Assembly (NCBI GenBank): GCA_922989275.2
Contig: OV277871.1
Span: forward strand, 61,277,848 to 61,341,847
Length of the DNA: 64,000 bases
Source of the DNA: Gari tellinella
Taxonomy: Eukaryota > Mollusca > Bivalvia > Cardiida > Psammobiidae
Reading direction: 5' to 3'
The notes under the pieces are model-generated. The model saw nothing but the letters and a program-made list of their open reading frames with translations. It was not told the origin of the DNA and did not search any database. Below, piece after piece: positions 1-10,239 of the stretch. Both the position numbers and the translations under genes were made by a program. The stretch's first letter is position 1; each line of letters starts with the position of its first letter.

Positions 1-222
1 GCATAGAGTTATATAGAGAAAATTTCAAACGTCCTCTTCTCTGACTCTAATATGGCCAGAGCTTTTATATTCTGTATGGTGACACTTTTAAATATACTTT
101 ACATATTTTTTTTCAAATTGTTACGGTCTGTTGCATATATAGGTCAGTCCTGGACATAAATCAATATCTCCATTTTCCCAGTTATTCTCAGGTGAGCGAA
201 TATGCCCCATGGGGCTCTTGTT
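1..222 (+). mobile_element. Family A hairpin-ended element, 3' part
   Basis: This is the 3' part of a family A element whose 5' end lies before the window. It contains the usual body phrases (a CATAGAGTTATATAG-like start, GGTCAGTCCTGGACATAAATC) and ends with the inverted terminal motif CAGGTGAGCG, the palindrome GCCCCATGGGGC and CTCTTGTT. The sequence that follows resumes family A body text, so this copy was probably inserted into another member of the same family. Confidence 0.75.
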
Positions 223-330
223 TTCAAATGGTTCCGGTCTGTTGCATATCTAGGTCAGTCCTGGACATAAATCATTATCTCCATTTTTCAGCTATTCTCA
301 GGTGAGCGAAATATGCCCCATGCTCTACTA
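223..330 (+). mobile_element. Family A body fragment, truncated 3' end
   Basis: The text continues the family A body directly after the previous copy (TTCAAATGGTTCCGGTCTG) and reaches CAGGTGAGCG and ATGCCCCATG. It then stops before the second half of the 3' palindrome and the CTCTTGTT terminus. It looks like the older host element of the previous insertion, with its last bases lost. Confidence 0.55.
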
Positions 331-409
331 AAGAAAGTAGTTCCAATTTATACAGTTGTGAATATTTAACATTAGAAATAATTTCTATATTCTAGCAGCT
401 GGTAGCCTA

Positions 410-473
410 AAGCAGGCTCAAAGTAAAGCTGAATGCGCCTCAAGGCGCATTCTGCTTTACTTTCAACCAGCTT
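410..473. repeat. Palindrome, TTTACTTTC family
   Basis: An imperfect palindrome of about 64 nt. The left arm contains AAAGTAAAGCTGAATGCGCC and the right arm GGCGCATTCTGCTTTACTTT. Related hairpins occur near 44413 and 44668, each inside longer repeat sequence, so this is a dispersed foldback repeat and not a gene-specific structure. Confidence 0.7.
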
Positions 474-519
474 TAAGTGGTTACATATCTTCAATACTAG
501 AAAAAGGCTATGGGGTAAT

Positions 520-699
520 GGGTTAAACCATAAGGCCCAGATCATTAATATCTGACATGTAGCTTCGCATTGTGGTTCTATACCGAGATCAAATTATGAC
601 ACCTGGGTCATAGCTATATCAAAATGTTGTCTTGCCCAGTCAGCTTCTATGGTACAGTGTCCTCATGTGAGTGAAATGTGGCCCTCTGGGCCTCTTGTT
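520..699 (+). mobile_element. Family A 3' fragment
   Basis: Body text typical of the sub-family that includes 36319-38594 (AAGGCCCAGATCATTAATAT, GTCTTGCCCAGTCAGCTTCT) leads into GTGAGTGAAAT, a GGCCCTCTGGGCC palindrome and CTCTTGTT. There is no 5' hairpin, so it is a truncated copy. It ends 71 bases before the first coding exon. Confidence 0.65.
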
Positions 700-770
700 T
701 TGCATTAGGTATGAATGTTCAGAAATATTTTGAGCCTGATATAAAATGGTGTTTTAATTTTGTCTTTCAG

Positions 771-833
771 AGATGGAAAAGAAGGTATTTCAAGCTTAAA
801 GGAAGAAAACTTTACTATGCAAAAGATACAAAG
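771..833 (+). CDS. Diacylglycerol kinase delta/eta-like, PH-domain exon (partial gene)
   Basis: An internal exon of 63 bases (21 codons, phase 0 at both ends). It is preceded by a pyrimidine-rich tract ending TTTCAG and followed by the consensus donor GTAAGTG. The translation RWKRRYFKLKGRKLYYAKDT plus K has the beta-strand pattern of a pleckstrin-homology domain and closely resembles the first half of the PH domain of type II diacylglycerol kinases. These enzymes phosphorylate diacylglycerol to phosphatidic acid; the N-terminal PH domain contributes to membrane or lipid association. The next exon that fits the same domain, in the same phase, is at 27835-27915, about 27 kb downstream. No catalytic, C1 or SAM exon is in the window. 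The family call rests on the two exons together; the short exon alone could belong to other PH proteins. Confidence 0.85.
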
Positions 834-855
834 GTAAGTGACAGCAGCTATATTT

Positions 856-960
856 AGCTCATCAGACCACAAAATGGTCAAGGTGAGCTAATTGTGATTC
901 CGCTCTGTCAGGTGTCAGTCGTCCTTCCCTCTGAATGGTACTTTGTATGATTTCTTTTAA
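856..960 (+). mobile_element. Family A 5'-hairpin fragment
   Basis: It begins 23 bases after the end of the PH exon with AGCTCATCAGACCA, a short loop and the inverted strand TGGTCAAGGTGAGCT, followed by AATTGTGATTCC in place of the usual TATTGTGATCGCC. The stem bases differ from other copies but remain mostly paired. I could not find the 3' end; sequence to about 1590 shows no other recognisable feature. Confidence 0.5.
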
Positions 961-1606
961 AGAGACACAGCAGCATTAAAATCATTAACCTGGCTATCTC
1001 TTGTGACATTAAGCTGGTAATTTCTTGTGACATTAGCCTGGCCAGTTGTTGGTCATAAGGTTAGGGTTAGTCTCCGGATCATTCTATTCCAAAATAAGTG
1101 CCAGAAATATGTTTTAGTCAGATAAACTGACTGACAAAGAAAATATATGGTCATTCTGATCAAGTTTGATAAAGATTAGACCAAAAGTGTGGCCTCTAGA
1201 GTGTTTACAAGATGTTCACGGACACACTTTGCACAAGTACATTGACACCAAACACAGCACAATTACAATAGCTCACTGAGCAAAAACCTGCTCAGTTGAG
1301 CTAAAACATAGCACAAAAAATGTTTAAGCACTATCCAGAATTTAACTTTACAAAAGATTCGGTGATATTAAGCGGTGAATCTTAATATGAGTAAGTTTCT
1401 CAATATGGCTGCGTCAAAGGTTTATAAATTAAAGCATCATCTTGATTAACCACTAAATCTGTTTTTAAAGGTTTATAAAACTTACATTATGTTGAGGTTG
1501 ATACACAATGATCGATCCACTGGGCTTCTTAACAAATATGGATATGCATAAACACAACACCTGGCTGGCTAAATCTCTCTTTAAAACCATCAGATTAATT
1601 ACATAA

Positions 1607-3612
1607 AATCTTTATCAAGTGATCACGGTGAATAAACGTACACAGGATATAGACACCAAAGTGATTAGGAATTGAAAGTGAAAGTAGGGAGGTGAGTACT
1701 TTTATTACGTTTATCTCTAAAATCTTCTTACAAATAAAGTAAAGATGAATTGCAAGATAGTCTGTAGACATATGTGACCACACTGATGCCAGGAATATAA
1801 ATAAATTCACCTGGAAGACTGAATAAAAAGGCTTTAATCACTGGCCATAGTCGCATCTTCGTCAACATTTGTCATTATTTTCGCTGTTTATACACGTTAT
1901 ACAAAAAAGTGAATCGACAGATCTGTTTATTTTTCATTTAAATGTAACTATGCAAAAGCTGCTTATAAATCGACCAACAATAGCTAAGATATACCATGTC
2001 AAACCGACCGCCAAATGTAATGGGGATAGCGTCCAACGGTTATTTATTGTACTGGGTATAGCGGAAGGCTGTACGGGGGATAGCCTCACGAAAACTTATT
2101 GTTTTGTGTCGTAAAATGGTATTATGGTACATTGCGTTTGATTTTTATGGCAAACTACATGCTGTTACGTTTCCAGCATACGAAATAATGGATAATCTTC
2201 AGGTTGTTTCGGTCTACCTGTATTGCTAGCACATAAGGCTCTGCAATATTTTACAAAACAATGTTGTTGCCTATATATGCGATAAAACCAAAAATCTTTT
2301 CTAAACTACTGGTCCATTTGCATCAAAATTTACTGTCAGTTATCCTTGGGTAATTTCTTCGTCTATTTTCATAACAGGTCTGATTAGGCTCCACAATGTT
2401 TTAAATAGAGATACTTTTGAGAGAAAAATTAAGATCGTCAAGCTCCGAAACTACGGTTCGAGTAGAAACATATACCGTATAGCTGGTATTTTCTACGGGG
2501 TAGAAATTTCTGTCATTCTACGGTTTAATCATCGGATCGCTGAAAAAAAATCGGCAAAATAAAATTACCATACTAATTTATCACGTACAATAATTGATAA
2601 TCCTTCAGTACGCTAAGACACAATTATATAATAACAACAGACAATACCCACTCGGCAACCTAGACCATTAAAATTTGGTTTGGTTCTACATTGTTTTTGA
2701 ATTTTTGAATAAATTTCAAAGAGCTTGACCAAAGGAACATTCCTGCAAAGTTTGGTTGAAATCTGACAAGCAGTATAGGAGATGATGTCATTTAAAGCAA
2801 TTGTTAACGACGGCGGACGGCGCACGACGGACACAGGGCCATCCCAATAGCTCACCTTGAGCCTTTGGCTCAGGTGAGCTAACAATGCTTTACCTTGTGA
2901 GATATTTGATGCCCAACAAAATCCGTCTGGGTTAAATAAAACATAGAGCAAAATATAACCTCTCAATGATGACCCTTAACGCCTGTGTACTGTGAGGGAC
3001 AGCACCTGAAGTCTAACATTAGCTCGATGTCCCTTATTGTACACATCTGTGTGTATTGTTTATAGACGCTGACTATTATTGCAATACTTCATACTTCTCG
3101 AAAAGTGGCCCTAGTTTCATATTTTATATTCGTCTATCCCCAGTACAGTAATATTTTTTGAAATGCTATCCCCGGTACAGTAATATACTATCCCCAGTAC
3201 AACGTCCTATCGGTTTGACGTCAAATATCTCAGCTATTAGTGTATATTGTTGGTCTAATTTTAAGCAGATTTTGCACAATTACTTTGAATTGAAAAATAA
3301 ATCGAACTGTCGATTCACTTTTTTGTATAACGTGTATAAACAGCGAAAATAATGACAAATGTTAACGAAGATGCGACTATGGCCAGTGATTAAAGCTTTT
3401 ATTCAGTCTTCCAGGTGAATTTATTTATATTCCTGGCATCAGTGTGGTCACATATGTCTACAGACTATCTTGCAATTCATCTTTACTTTATTTTTAAGAA
3501 GATTTTAGAGATAAACGTAATAAAAGTACTCACCTCCCTACTTTCACTTTCAATTCCTAATCACTTTGGTGTCTATATCCTGTTTATTCACCATGGTGAT
3601 TATAGCAATAAA
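1607..3612. repeat. Long inverted repeat (arms about 470 bp)
   Basis: The segment from about 1607 to 2075 and the segment from about 3140 to 3612 are reverse complements of each other with scattered differences and small indels. The open frame starting at 1810 on the minus strand and the one starting at 3415 on the plus strand encode nearly the same peptide only because of this symmetry. The spacer of about 1 kb carries a minus-strand family A copy. The structure is that of an element with long terminal inverted repeats or an inverted duplication. I see no transposase. The short translations have no recognisable domain and are probably not genes. Confidence 0.75.
2640..2880 (-). mobile_element. 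Family A element, minus strand, 5' part
   Basis: Read on the minus strand, the copy begins at 2880 with AGCTCACCTGAGCC, a loop and the inverted strand. TATTGGGATGGCCCTGTGTCCGTC-like text then continues into the usual ACAATTGCTT and TTTCAACCAAACTTTG body. It is one of few minus-orientated copies in the window and lies in the spacer of the long inverted repeat. The 3' end is not recognisable. Confidence 0.65.
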
Positions 3613-3806
3613 ATTTCTTACCTCAAAATGACTGTCCATTTTTCATTGCACAAGCCAAAGTAAGAGGTCTAGTTATTTGTAAACACACAGACTTCCTGGT
3701 GGATAAATGTGAAAATACATGACATCAAACTTTGATCGATTGTTATGTCATTGTGTATGCGATGTTGCTAATACAGGGTTTGTCATGGAACGGCTCATAC
3801 ATTTTT

Positions 3807-5644
3807 AGCTCACCTGGCACATAGTGCCAAGGTGAGCTATTTTGATAGTTTGTCGTCCGTCGTTCATTCGTCCGTTCGTCGTCAACAATTGTTTTAAACG
3901 ACATCTTCTCCAAAACTACTGGATGGATTTTATCCAAACCTGGCAGAAATGATCCTTGTATGGTCCTCTTTCAAAGTTGTGCAAATAGTTCCGGTCCGTT
4001 GCATATCTAGGTCACAGGAGCTAAAAATAATTTTTTTCAGTGAAAATTTAAAAAATCTTCTTGTCTAAAACCACAGTACCCTGAGCTTAGATATTTGGCA
4101 CAAAGCATTGTCTTCAGGTCCTCTATCAAGATTGTTCAAATTTATGTCCCTGGGGTAAAAAATGACCCGCCCCGGGAGTCGTAATTTTACACAGAGTTAT
4201 ATAGTTAAATCTTCAAACATCTTTATCTCTGAAACTAATATGGCCAGAGCTTTGACATTTGGCATGGTGACACTTCTAGAAGCCCTTAACCAATATTGTA
4301 AATATGGTGCTGGTCCGTTGTATATCTAGGTCACAAGAACTAAAAATAGATTTTTTCAATGAAAACTTGACAAATCTTGTCTGAATCCACAGTACCTTGA
4401 GCTTAGAGATAATTGGCACTAATCATCATCTTCAGGTTTTCTATTAGGATTGTTCAAATTATGTCCCTGGGGTAAAAAATGACCCCGCCCCGGGGGTCGT
4501 AATTTTACATAGAGTTATATAGTGAAATCTTCAAACAACTTTATCTCTGAAACTAATATGGCCAGAACTTTGATATTTGGCATGGTGACATTTCTAGAAG
4601 CCCTTTAAAGGTATTGTAAATATGGTTCTGGTCTGTAGCATATCTAGGTCACAGCAGCTAAAAATAGATTTTTTCAATGAAAACTTTAAAAATCTTTTTA
4701 TCTGAAACCACAGTACCCTGAGCTTAGATATTTGGCATCAGCGGTTTTTTTCCTTCTTTGGACGGTACCGGGGAACGGACCCGTTCCCAATTCGAGACGG
4801 ACCCTTCCCAATTTGACGACCGGACCCTTCCCAATCAAAAGAAAACAATTATCAGACCTGTTCCCAATCAAAATAAACATATTTGCAATTATCAAATTAC
4901 ATTTTCCGTTTAAATCATAGCAAACCATCCATATTCCAACTTATCTTTTGCTACAATGAGCGTAAGCAAAGTTACGCAACTTCATTGACATTTTTTGGAG
5001 TATGTATAAAACAATAACGGCCGAATTTCGGAAACGGTCCGGGCGAAGATTTATACATGCCCTCTCATTGAGACTGGTAATGTTGCGTGATCGCAAAATC
5101 TACTGAAATTGATAAGAGTTTACAAACCCAGTCTGACTCTGTTTACCATCATTTATAAAATTTAGAAATCCTACGATTAAAACAATTATGAGCCATAATT
5201 CAAAGTATTACAGAATTGTTTTGAAGAAGACGATAATGAAAAACTTGAATCTAGATCACTGCCTTTAACACTCGCGAGCGTGATTGGCAGTTTCCAGAGA
5301 TAGATAAGATAAGATTTTGGATTTTACTAAGTCATCAACTCTGTCTCGGTCGCAACAGCGTCTACTGTGAGTAATACATCCAGCGTAGATTTAGTATCTA
5401 CACGATGTTTACCATCATAAACAGTTACATTAGCTAAAAATAGTTTTTTTTTCAATGAAAGTCTTCCTGTCTGAAACCACCCATTTACAAAATATTTTGA
5501 CAGAACACTTAATTTTCAAGTTTATCAGCAAGATATTTGAAATTATGTCTCTGGGGTAAAAAATGATTCCACCCTAGGGGTCATGTGACCCTTGTGTAGG
5601 TTTTTCCAGGTGAGCGATATTTAGGCCCGCATGGGCCTCGTGTT
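3807..5644 (+). mobile_element. Family A element with internal insertion
   Basis: The 5' hairpin is of the GGCAC/GTGCC type (AGCTCACCTGGCAC, loop, GTGCCAAGGTGAGCT), then a GTCCGTCGTT-type tract. The body repeats two units of about 300 bp carrying GCATATCTAGGTCACA and AAAAATGACC(C). The 3' end has CAGGTGAGCGA, the palindrome GGCCCGCATGGGCC and a slightly changed terminus CTCGTGTT. About 680 bp of unrelated sequence (4741-5420) interrupts it. Confidence 0.75.
4741..5420. other. Unidentified insertion inside a family A copy
   Basis: The family A body breaks near 4741 and resumes near 5430 with GCTAAAAATAG. The inserted block contains short tandem phrases (GACGGACCCTTCCCAATTTG followed by a similar CCGGACCCTTCCCAAT unit) and an A+T-rich remainder. 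I found no clear terminal inverted repeats and no open frame with recognisable domains. Confidence 0.4.
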
Positions 5645-5937
5645 CATCTAGGATTCTGTGGCATATAGTTTTTGTACTGTCTGTTGGGTTTGTTCGTCCG
5701 TCCGTCTGTCTGTGCCAAAAACCTTTTCCTTTGGCTATAACTCTTGCATTTTTGCACCTGGGCCTTTTATACTTGGCATAAGTCTTCTCTACATCAAGAC
5801 CTTTCCAACCATACAAACCTTTTTGACCTCGTGACCTTGACCTACTTTTGTAAAACTCTTTAACCCTTTAAACCCTAGTCCCGCATATATGCGTCCTTTT
5901 CAAACAGTGTACATGTGACTAGTACTTTTGTCCTGTG

Positions 5938-6003
5938 CAAACAGTGAAGACCCAGATCAGAGGGCTCCGAAAGGAGCCCTCTGATCAGGGTCTTCACTGT
6001 TTG
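5938..6003. repeat. 66-nt near-perfect palindrome
   Basis: Two 31-nt arms, starting CAAACAGTGAAGACCC and ending GGGTCTTCACTGTTTG, flank the loop GAAA. The only mismatch I see is one A opposite A. It interrupts a family B unit between the phrases CTCTTTAA and TTAAATGGC, so it, or the larger block 5870-6115 around it, was inserted there. Confidence 0.8.
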
Positions 6004-6272
6004 TCAAAATGCCAAACATTGACAAAAACAGTCCTTAAAAGTCAGAAATGGACTAGACTTAAATGGAAACTGGAAATGTCCATTTAAAATTTCAGGGAGG
6101 AAAGAGTTAAATGGCTTTAACATTTGCTCAGGTAGGCAAAGGGCTTTCATTTTTTGTATGAACATTTATTGTGCCAAGACCTATCAAACTATACCAAGGT
6201 CTTTGACCATGTGATCTTGACCTTTGACTTGTTTAATCTAACTTTAACCAAAAACCTTAACCTGGGCTTTTT

Positions 6273-6605
6273 AGCTCACCTGAGCTAGCTCAGGGTGAGC
6301 TTTTGCAATCCTTGAATGTCCGGGGTCCGTCGTCCGTCGTCAACAATTTTAGTGTTTACACTCTAGACGCCACAATATTTATCCAATCTTTCTCAAACTT
6401 GCTCAGATGGTATATTGCCATAAGAGCTCAGATGATTTCGGTTATGGTTGAAATCTTACAAATAGGTCATGAGTTATCTACCTTTGAACTGCTGAAAATG
6501 CCATATTTAACAGTGTTTACACTCTAGAGGTCACCATATTTATCCAATCTTTCTAAAACTTGTCGAGATTGTATATGACCATAAGAGTTTGAATGAGTTC
6601 GATTT
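6273..6605 (+). mobile_element. Family A element, 3' truncated
   Basis: It starts AGCTCACCTGAGCTAGCTCAGGGTGAGC, whose stem uses the GAGCT/AGCTC variant, then TTTTGCAATCCTTGAATGTCC and a GTCCGTCGTC tract. Two GTTTACACTCTAGA units follow. Near 6605 the text returns to family B, so the 3' end is missing. Confidence 0.6.
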
Positions 6606-6677
6606 TGATCTACTTTTGTGAAGGTATTTAAATTGCTATAACATTAGCACCAGTTTGTCCCGGGCTTTTATATTTTT

Positions 6678-7760
6678 AGCTCACCTGAGCTAGCTCAGGG
6701 TGAGCTATTGCAATCCTTGATTGTCCAGCGTCCGTCGTGCGTCGTGCGGTGTGCGGCGTCAACAATTTTAGTGTTTACACTCTAGAGACCACAATTTTTA
6801 TCCAATCTTTCTCAAACTTGCTCAGATGGTATATTGCCATAAGAGTTCGGATGAGGTCGATTATGGTTGAAATCGGACAAATAGGTCATGAGTTATCTAC
6901 CTTTGAACTGCTGAAAATGCCATATTTAACAGTGTTTACACTCTAGAGGCCACAGTATTTATCCAATCTTTCTAAAACCTGCCCAGATTGTATATGACCA
7001 TAAGAGTTCGGAAGAGTTCGATTTTGGTTGAAATCTGACAAATAGATCAAGAGTTATCTACCTTTGAATTGCTGAAATGCCATGTTCACAATTTTTATCA
7101 AATCTTTCTTAAACTCGCTCAGATTGTATATTACTATAAGAGTTCAGATGAGTTTGATTATGGTTGAAAGCAGACATAGGTCGAGAGTTATATACCTTTG
7201 AATTGCTGAAAATGCCATATTTAACGATGTTTACACTCTAGAGGCCACAAATTTTATCCAATCTTTCTCAAACTTACTCAGATTGTATAGTACCATAAGA
7301 CTTCGGATGAGTTCAATTTTGGTTGTAATCTCTCAAACCTGCCCATATTGTATATGACCATAAGAGTTGGAAAAAGGGTGATTATGGAATCAGACAAATA
7401 GATCAAGAGATATCTACCTTTGAATTGCTGAAAATTCCATATTTTACAGTTTTCAATGGATTTTGATTATACTTGTACACAAAGGATGTAGCTATACGTT
7501 CTCGAAGGAGTGCAATTATTGTTGAAATCTAATCATTGTGGCAATAGTTACCTGCCCTTGATATACTTTGAAATGCTAGAAAAAGGCTTCATTTCAGTAT
7601 TGTTTAGGCTCTAGTTATCTGCCTTTGATGTACTCTACTATACTACAGTAGGTCGATAAACTTGAATGGATTTAGAATAAAACGGGTGAAATTCAAAGGT
7701 AAAGCTATCAGGCTTCATTACAAATGGTGAGCGATATCAGGGCCTTCAGGCCCTCTTGTT
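6678..7760 (+). mobile_element. Complete family A element (GAGCT/AGCTC hairpin)
   Basis: A complete copy of 1083 bp. The 5' hairpin AGCTCACCTGAGCTAGCTCA is followed by GGGTGAGCTATTGCAATCC. The body consists of degenerate units beginning GTTTACACTCTAGAG. The 3' end has GGTGAGCGATATC, the palindrome GGGCCTTCAGGCCC and TCTTGTT. It is inserted in family B text: the left flank GGGCTTTTATATTTTT and right flank ATATGTATATTTCTTGTG join to the normal B phrase without a target duplication. A sister copy is at 49905-50868. Confidence 0.75.
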
Positions 7761-8777
7761 ATATGTATATTTCTTGTGTAAAGTCCTTTCCAACAAAACC
7801 AATGTATTTGACCATGTGACCTTGACTTTTGACCTATTTAATCAAACTTTAACAAAAGACCTTAATCTTGGCTATAACTCTTGTATTTTTGCACCTAGGC
7901 CTTTTATAGTTGGCATTGTCTTTTTTGCGTCAAGACCTTTCCAACCATACAAACATTTGTGACCTTGACCTTGACATTTGACCTAATTTTGTATCAATCT
8001 TTAAATGACTATTTCCTTTGCACCAGTAGGCCCAGGGATTTCATAGTTTGTCTGTACCTTACATGTGTCTAGACCTTTCAGACCAGGCCAACATTTTTGT
8101 CCTTGTGACCTTGACCTTTGACCTACTTTTGTATCAATCTTTATTTGCATATAACATTTGAATCTGTAGGCCTAGAGCTTCCATACTTTGTATGTACATT
8201 GTATCTTTCTTGTGTGAAGACTTCTCCAGCCATGCCAATGTTTCATTTACCATGCGACCTTGACTTTTGACCTACTTTTGCAAATAAGCATTACATTACA
8301 GAACATGATGCTGGCTTGGGGAATTTGTGTTCACAAATACACTGCTTTTCATCTGATCTTCACCAAAATTTCTGCAAATGTTGTTGACATAAAATGGAGA
8401 CCAAGTTTGATAACCAGCGGCGCTAATTCATGCTAAGAGCTTTAGAGTTATGGTCCTTGAATTCCTCAAAATGGTGCTTTTTTGGGGCTCCACGACAGTT
8501 TCCGCTCTCTAACTCATACACTTTACATTTAATAGTCTAAATTCCCTTCCCTGTACCATTGGGGGCATTCGTGTAACTGGGACACACTCTTGTTTCCCTC
8601 CTAATAAATCTATGCAGATATTACATCCATAATAATATACAAGTAAAAATACAATGTAATTGACAATGAAATTTGCATTGAAATCGTTGAAATATATACA
8701 GTCATGTACAGTAAACTCTGCTTATAGCGATATTCAGGAGGCCATGGAATAAATGTTGTTACATCTTAATATCTTTA

Positions 8778-10239
8778 TGCTGCGTGTACATTCAGCCAGG
8801 ATAGCTACGATGTCTACGATTTAGAAAAAGGGCAGAGCTTCACGATTAATTTTCTTTTTCTACGCTGTACTACGTTTTCTTACGCACTCTGACAGTGCCC
8901 GTGTGTCTTGTTACCTACTGTAGCGATTTGTTACGAACCCGACAATATTCTTATGAAGATCAGCCACGATTTCATCACATTTTCTCAAGCTCTCTTGTGG
9001 TAATCATATTACGCTTTCACTTTTAATCACGTTCTGTTACGATCTATTAGGATAAAACGTTCTGTTAAGCTCTCCTGCAATTTATGGCAACACCTCCACA
9101 AAGAGTGCTGCGTTTTGAACACGATTGGGGTATAAAAAGGAGGCATGGGCAATCCACTAATTCTCTGGATGCTGTTTTCAAACTATGATGACATTGAGAT
9201 GACGTTTCTGAAAATGTTTGGTGGGAAGCTTACCCTTATAAGAAACATCAACAACAACCTCTCAAGAATCTCTAAAGAGGAACAAGCTACCGGTATGAAT
9301 CCAAGATGAAGAAGATACTGAACTGGCAGTTGTTATTTATACATGTACACATATAGAAGTTCGAAGAAAGGAGAGTCGGCAGCAGAAATAATGGTCAGAA
9401 CAAGATAAGTTAGAAGAAAATGGAGGTAGGAGGCCGAAGAGAAGATATATATTTAGAACCTGCTGGGTAAGACAATGATTACGTGTAAACAAAAGGCACA
9501 AATAGGGAAAATATTAACTTAACTTTCAGAAATTACTATGTGTCTATATATGGTCCTCCATAGTTCTCAACAGGCGTGAACATACCTATAAAATCATGCG
9601 ACACGTGTGCGAAATATGACAAAGCCATCTCATTCTGTCTAGAGAGACACTGACATACTCACACTCGATGACTTTTTATTCAAACCAAACCATATAAGGT
9701 ATAAGAAGGGAGTTCAATTGATTCTTTGCAGAGACATTATCAGCTCGCTATGCACAAGATTTTACCGACTATTTGTAATCACCGAAACAAGATCAGGAAA
9801 AGTCTTTAACAATACAGTGCTCCCTTTAAAACGACACCCGATTGGAGACACAGAATGTGTTTGTGCTGTTCGGAGGGATTGGTTATAGGGAGGGAAAATT
9901 AAGATTTTGTTTACATTTGCAAACAGCTTGAATCCCGATCAGACGCCGTGTTACGCAGTATATGATCAGGATTCAAGCTGTGTGTCACTTGTCATTATAT
10001 TTATTCTATCAAAATGTCCACTTATATTTAATTTTGAGAAAAAACAGCAGACAACAATTTTAAGCAGACAAAATTGCAGCAGTTTGAAATACGGTAATGA
10101 GTGTCTTGTTAATAGAAATCTGCTGATTCTTCCACGCCCTCTCAAGATCACCACGATTTATCCCACGGTCCTTTACACTCATCGGGATTCTCTCAAATCG
10201 TGGGCATCGTAGACATCGTGGCTAAGTGTAAACGCAGCA
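8778..10239. mobile_element. DNA transposon with about 45-bp imperfect TIRs, possibly PIF/Harbinger-like
   Basis: The left end TGCTGCGTGTACATTCAGCC is the inverse of the right end ...GGCTAAGTGTAAACGCAGCA. Agreement continues for about 45 bp through CTACGATG and ACGATTT motifs. Flanks are TTA on the left and CTA on the right, an imperfect TWA-type duplication. A TATAAAAAGG motif lies near 9132, and a short stretch near 9430 reads RPKRRYIFRTCWVR, loosely like a Harbinger transposase N-terminus; no intact transposase remains. The Harbinger assignment is a guess from these two hints. Sequence from 8595 to 8777 before the left TIR shows nothing recognisable. Confidence 0.55.
9918..9984. repeat. 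Palindrome, GGATCCAGATCAGA family (variant)
   Basis: GCAAACAGCTTGAATCCCGATCAGACGCC... is mirrored by ...GATCAGGATTCAAGCTGTGTG. This is the same hairpin family as 25163, 43826 and 57283, but the stem carries substitutions on both arms (TTGAATCC with GGATTCAA in place of TTGGATCC with GGATCCAA), so pairing is kept. Confidence 0.65.

Larger units (their letters stand above)
5645..8594 (+). mobile_element. Family B hairpin-ended element, carrying nested A copies
   Basis: The 5' end is degenerate (GGCATATAGTTTTTG). A TCCG/TCTG tract and tandem units follow, with phrases such as AAGACCTTTCCAACCATAC and TGACCTTGACCTTTGACCTA. The 3' end has the inverted terminal motif TTGGGGGCAT, the short stem CGTGT/ACAC and CTCTTGTT. 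Two family A copies (6273 and 6678) and a 66-nt palindrome (5938) lie inside it. The complete counterpart is at 43295-47668. No protein is encoded; the longest frames fall in repeat text. Confidence 0.65.

Noticed and set aside
3415..3663. 82-codon frame repeated as an inverted copy at 1595-1810
   Set aside because: Similarity is due to the long inverted repeat. The peptide is hydrophobic and has no domain, splice or start evidence.
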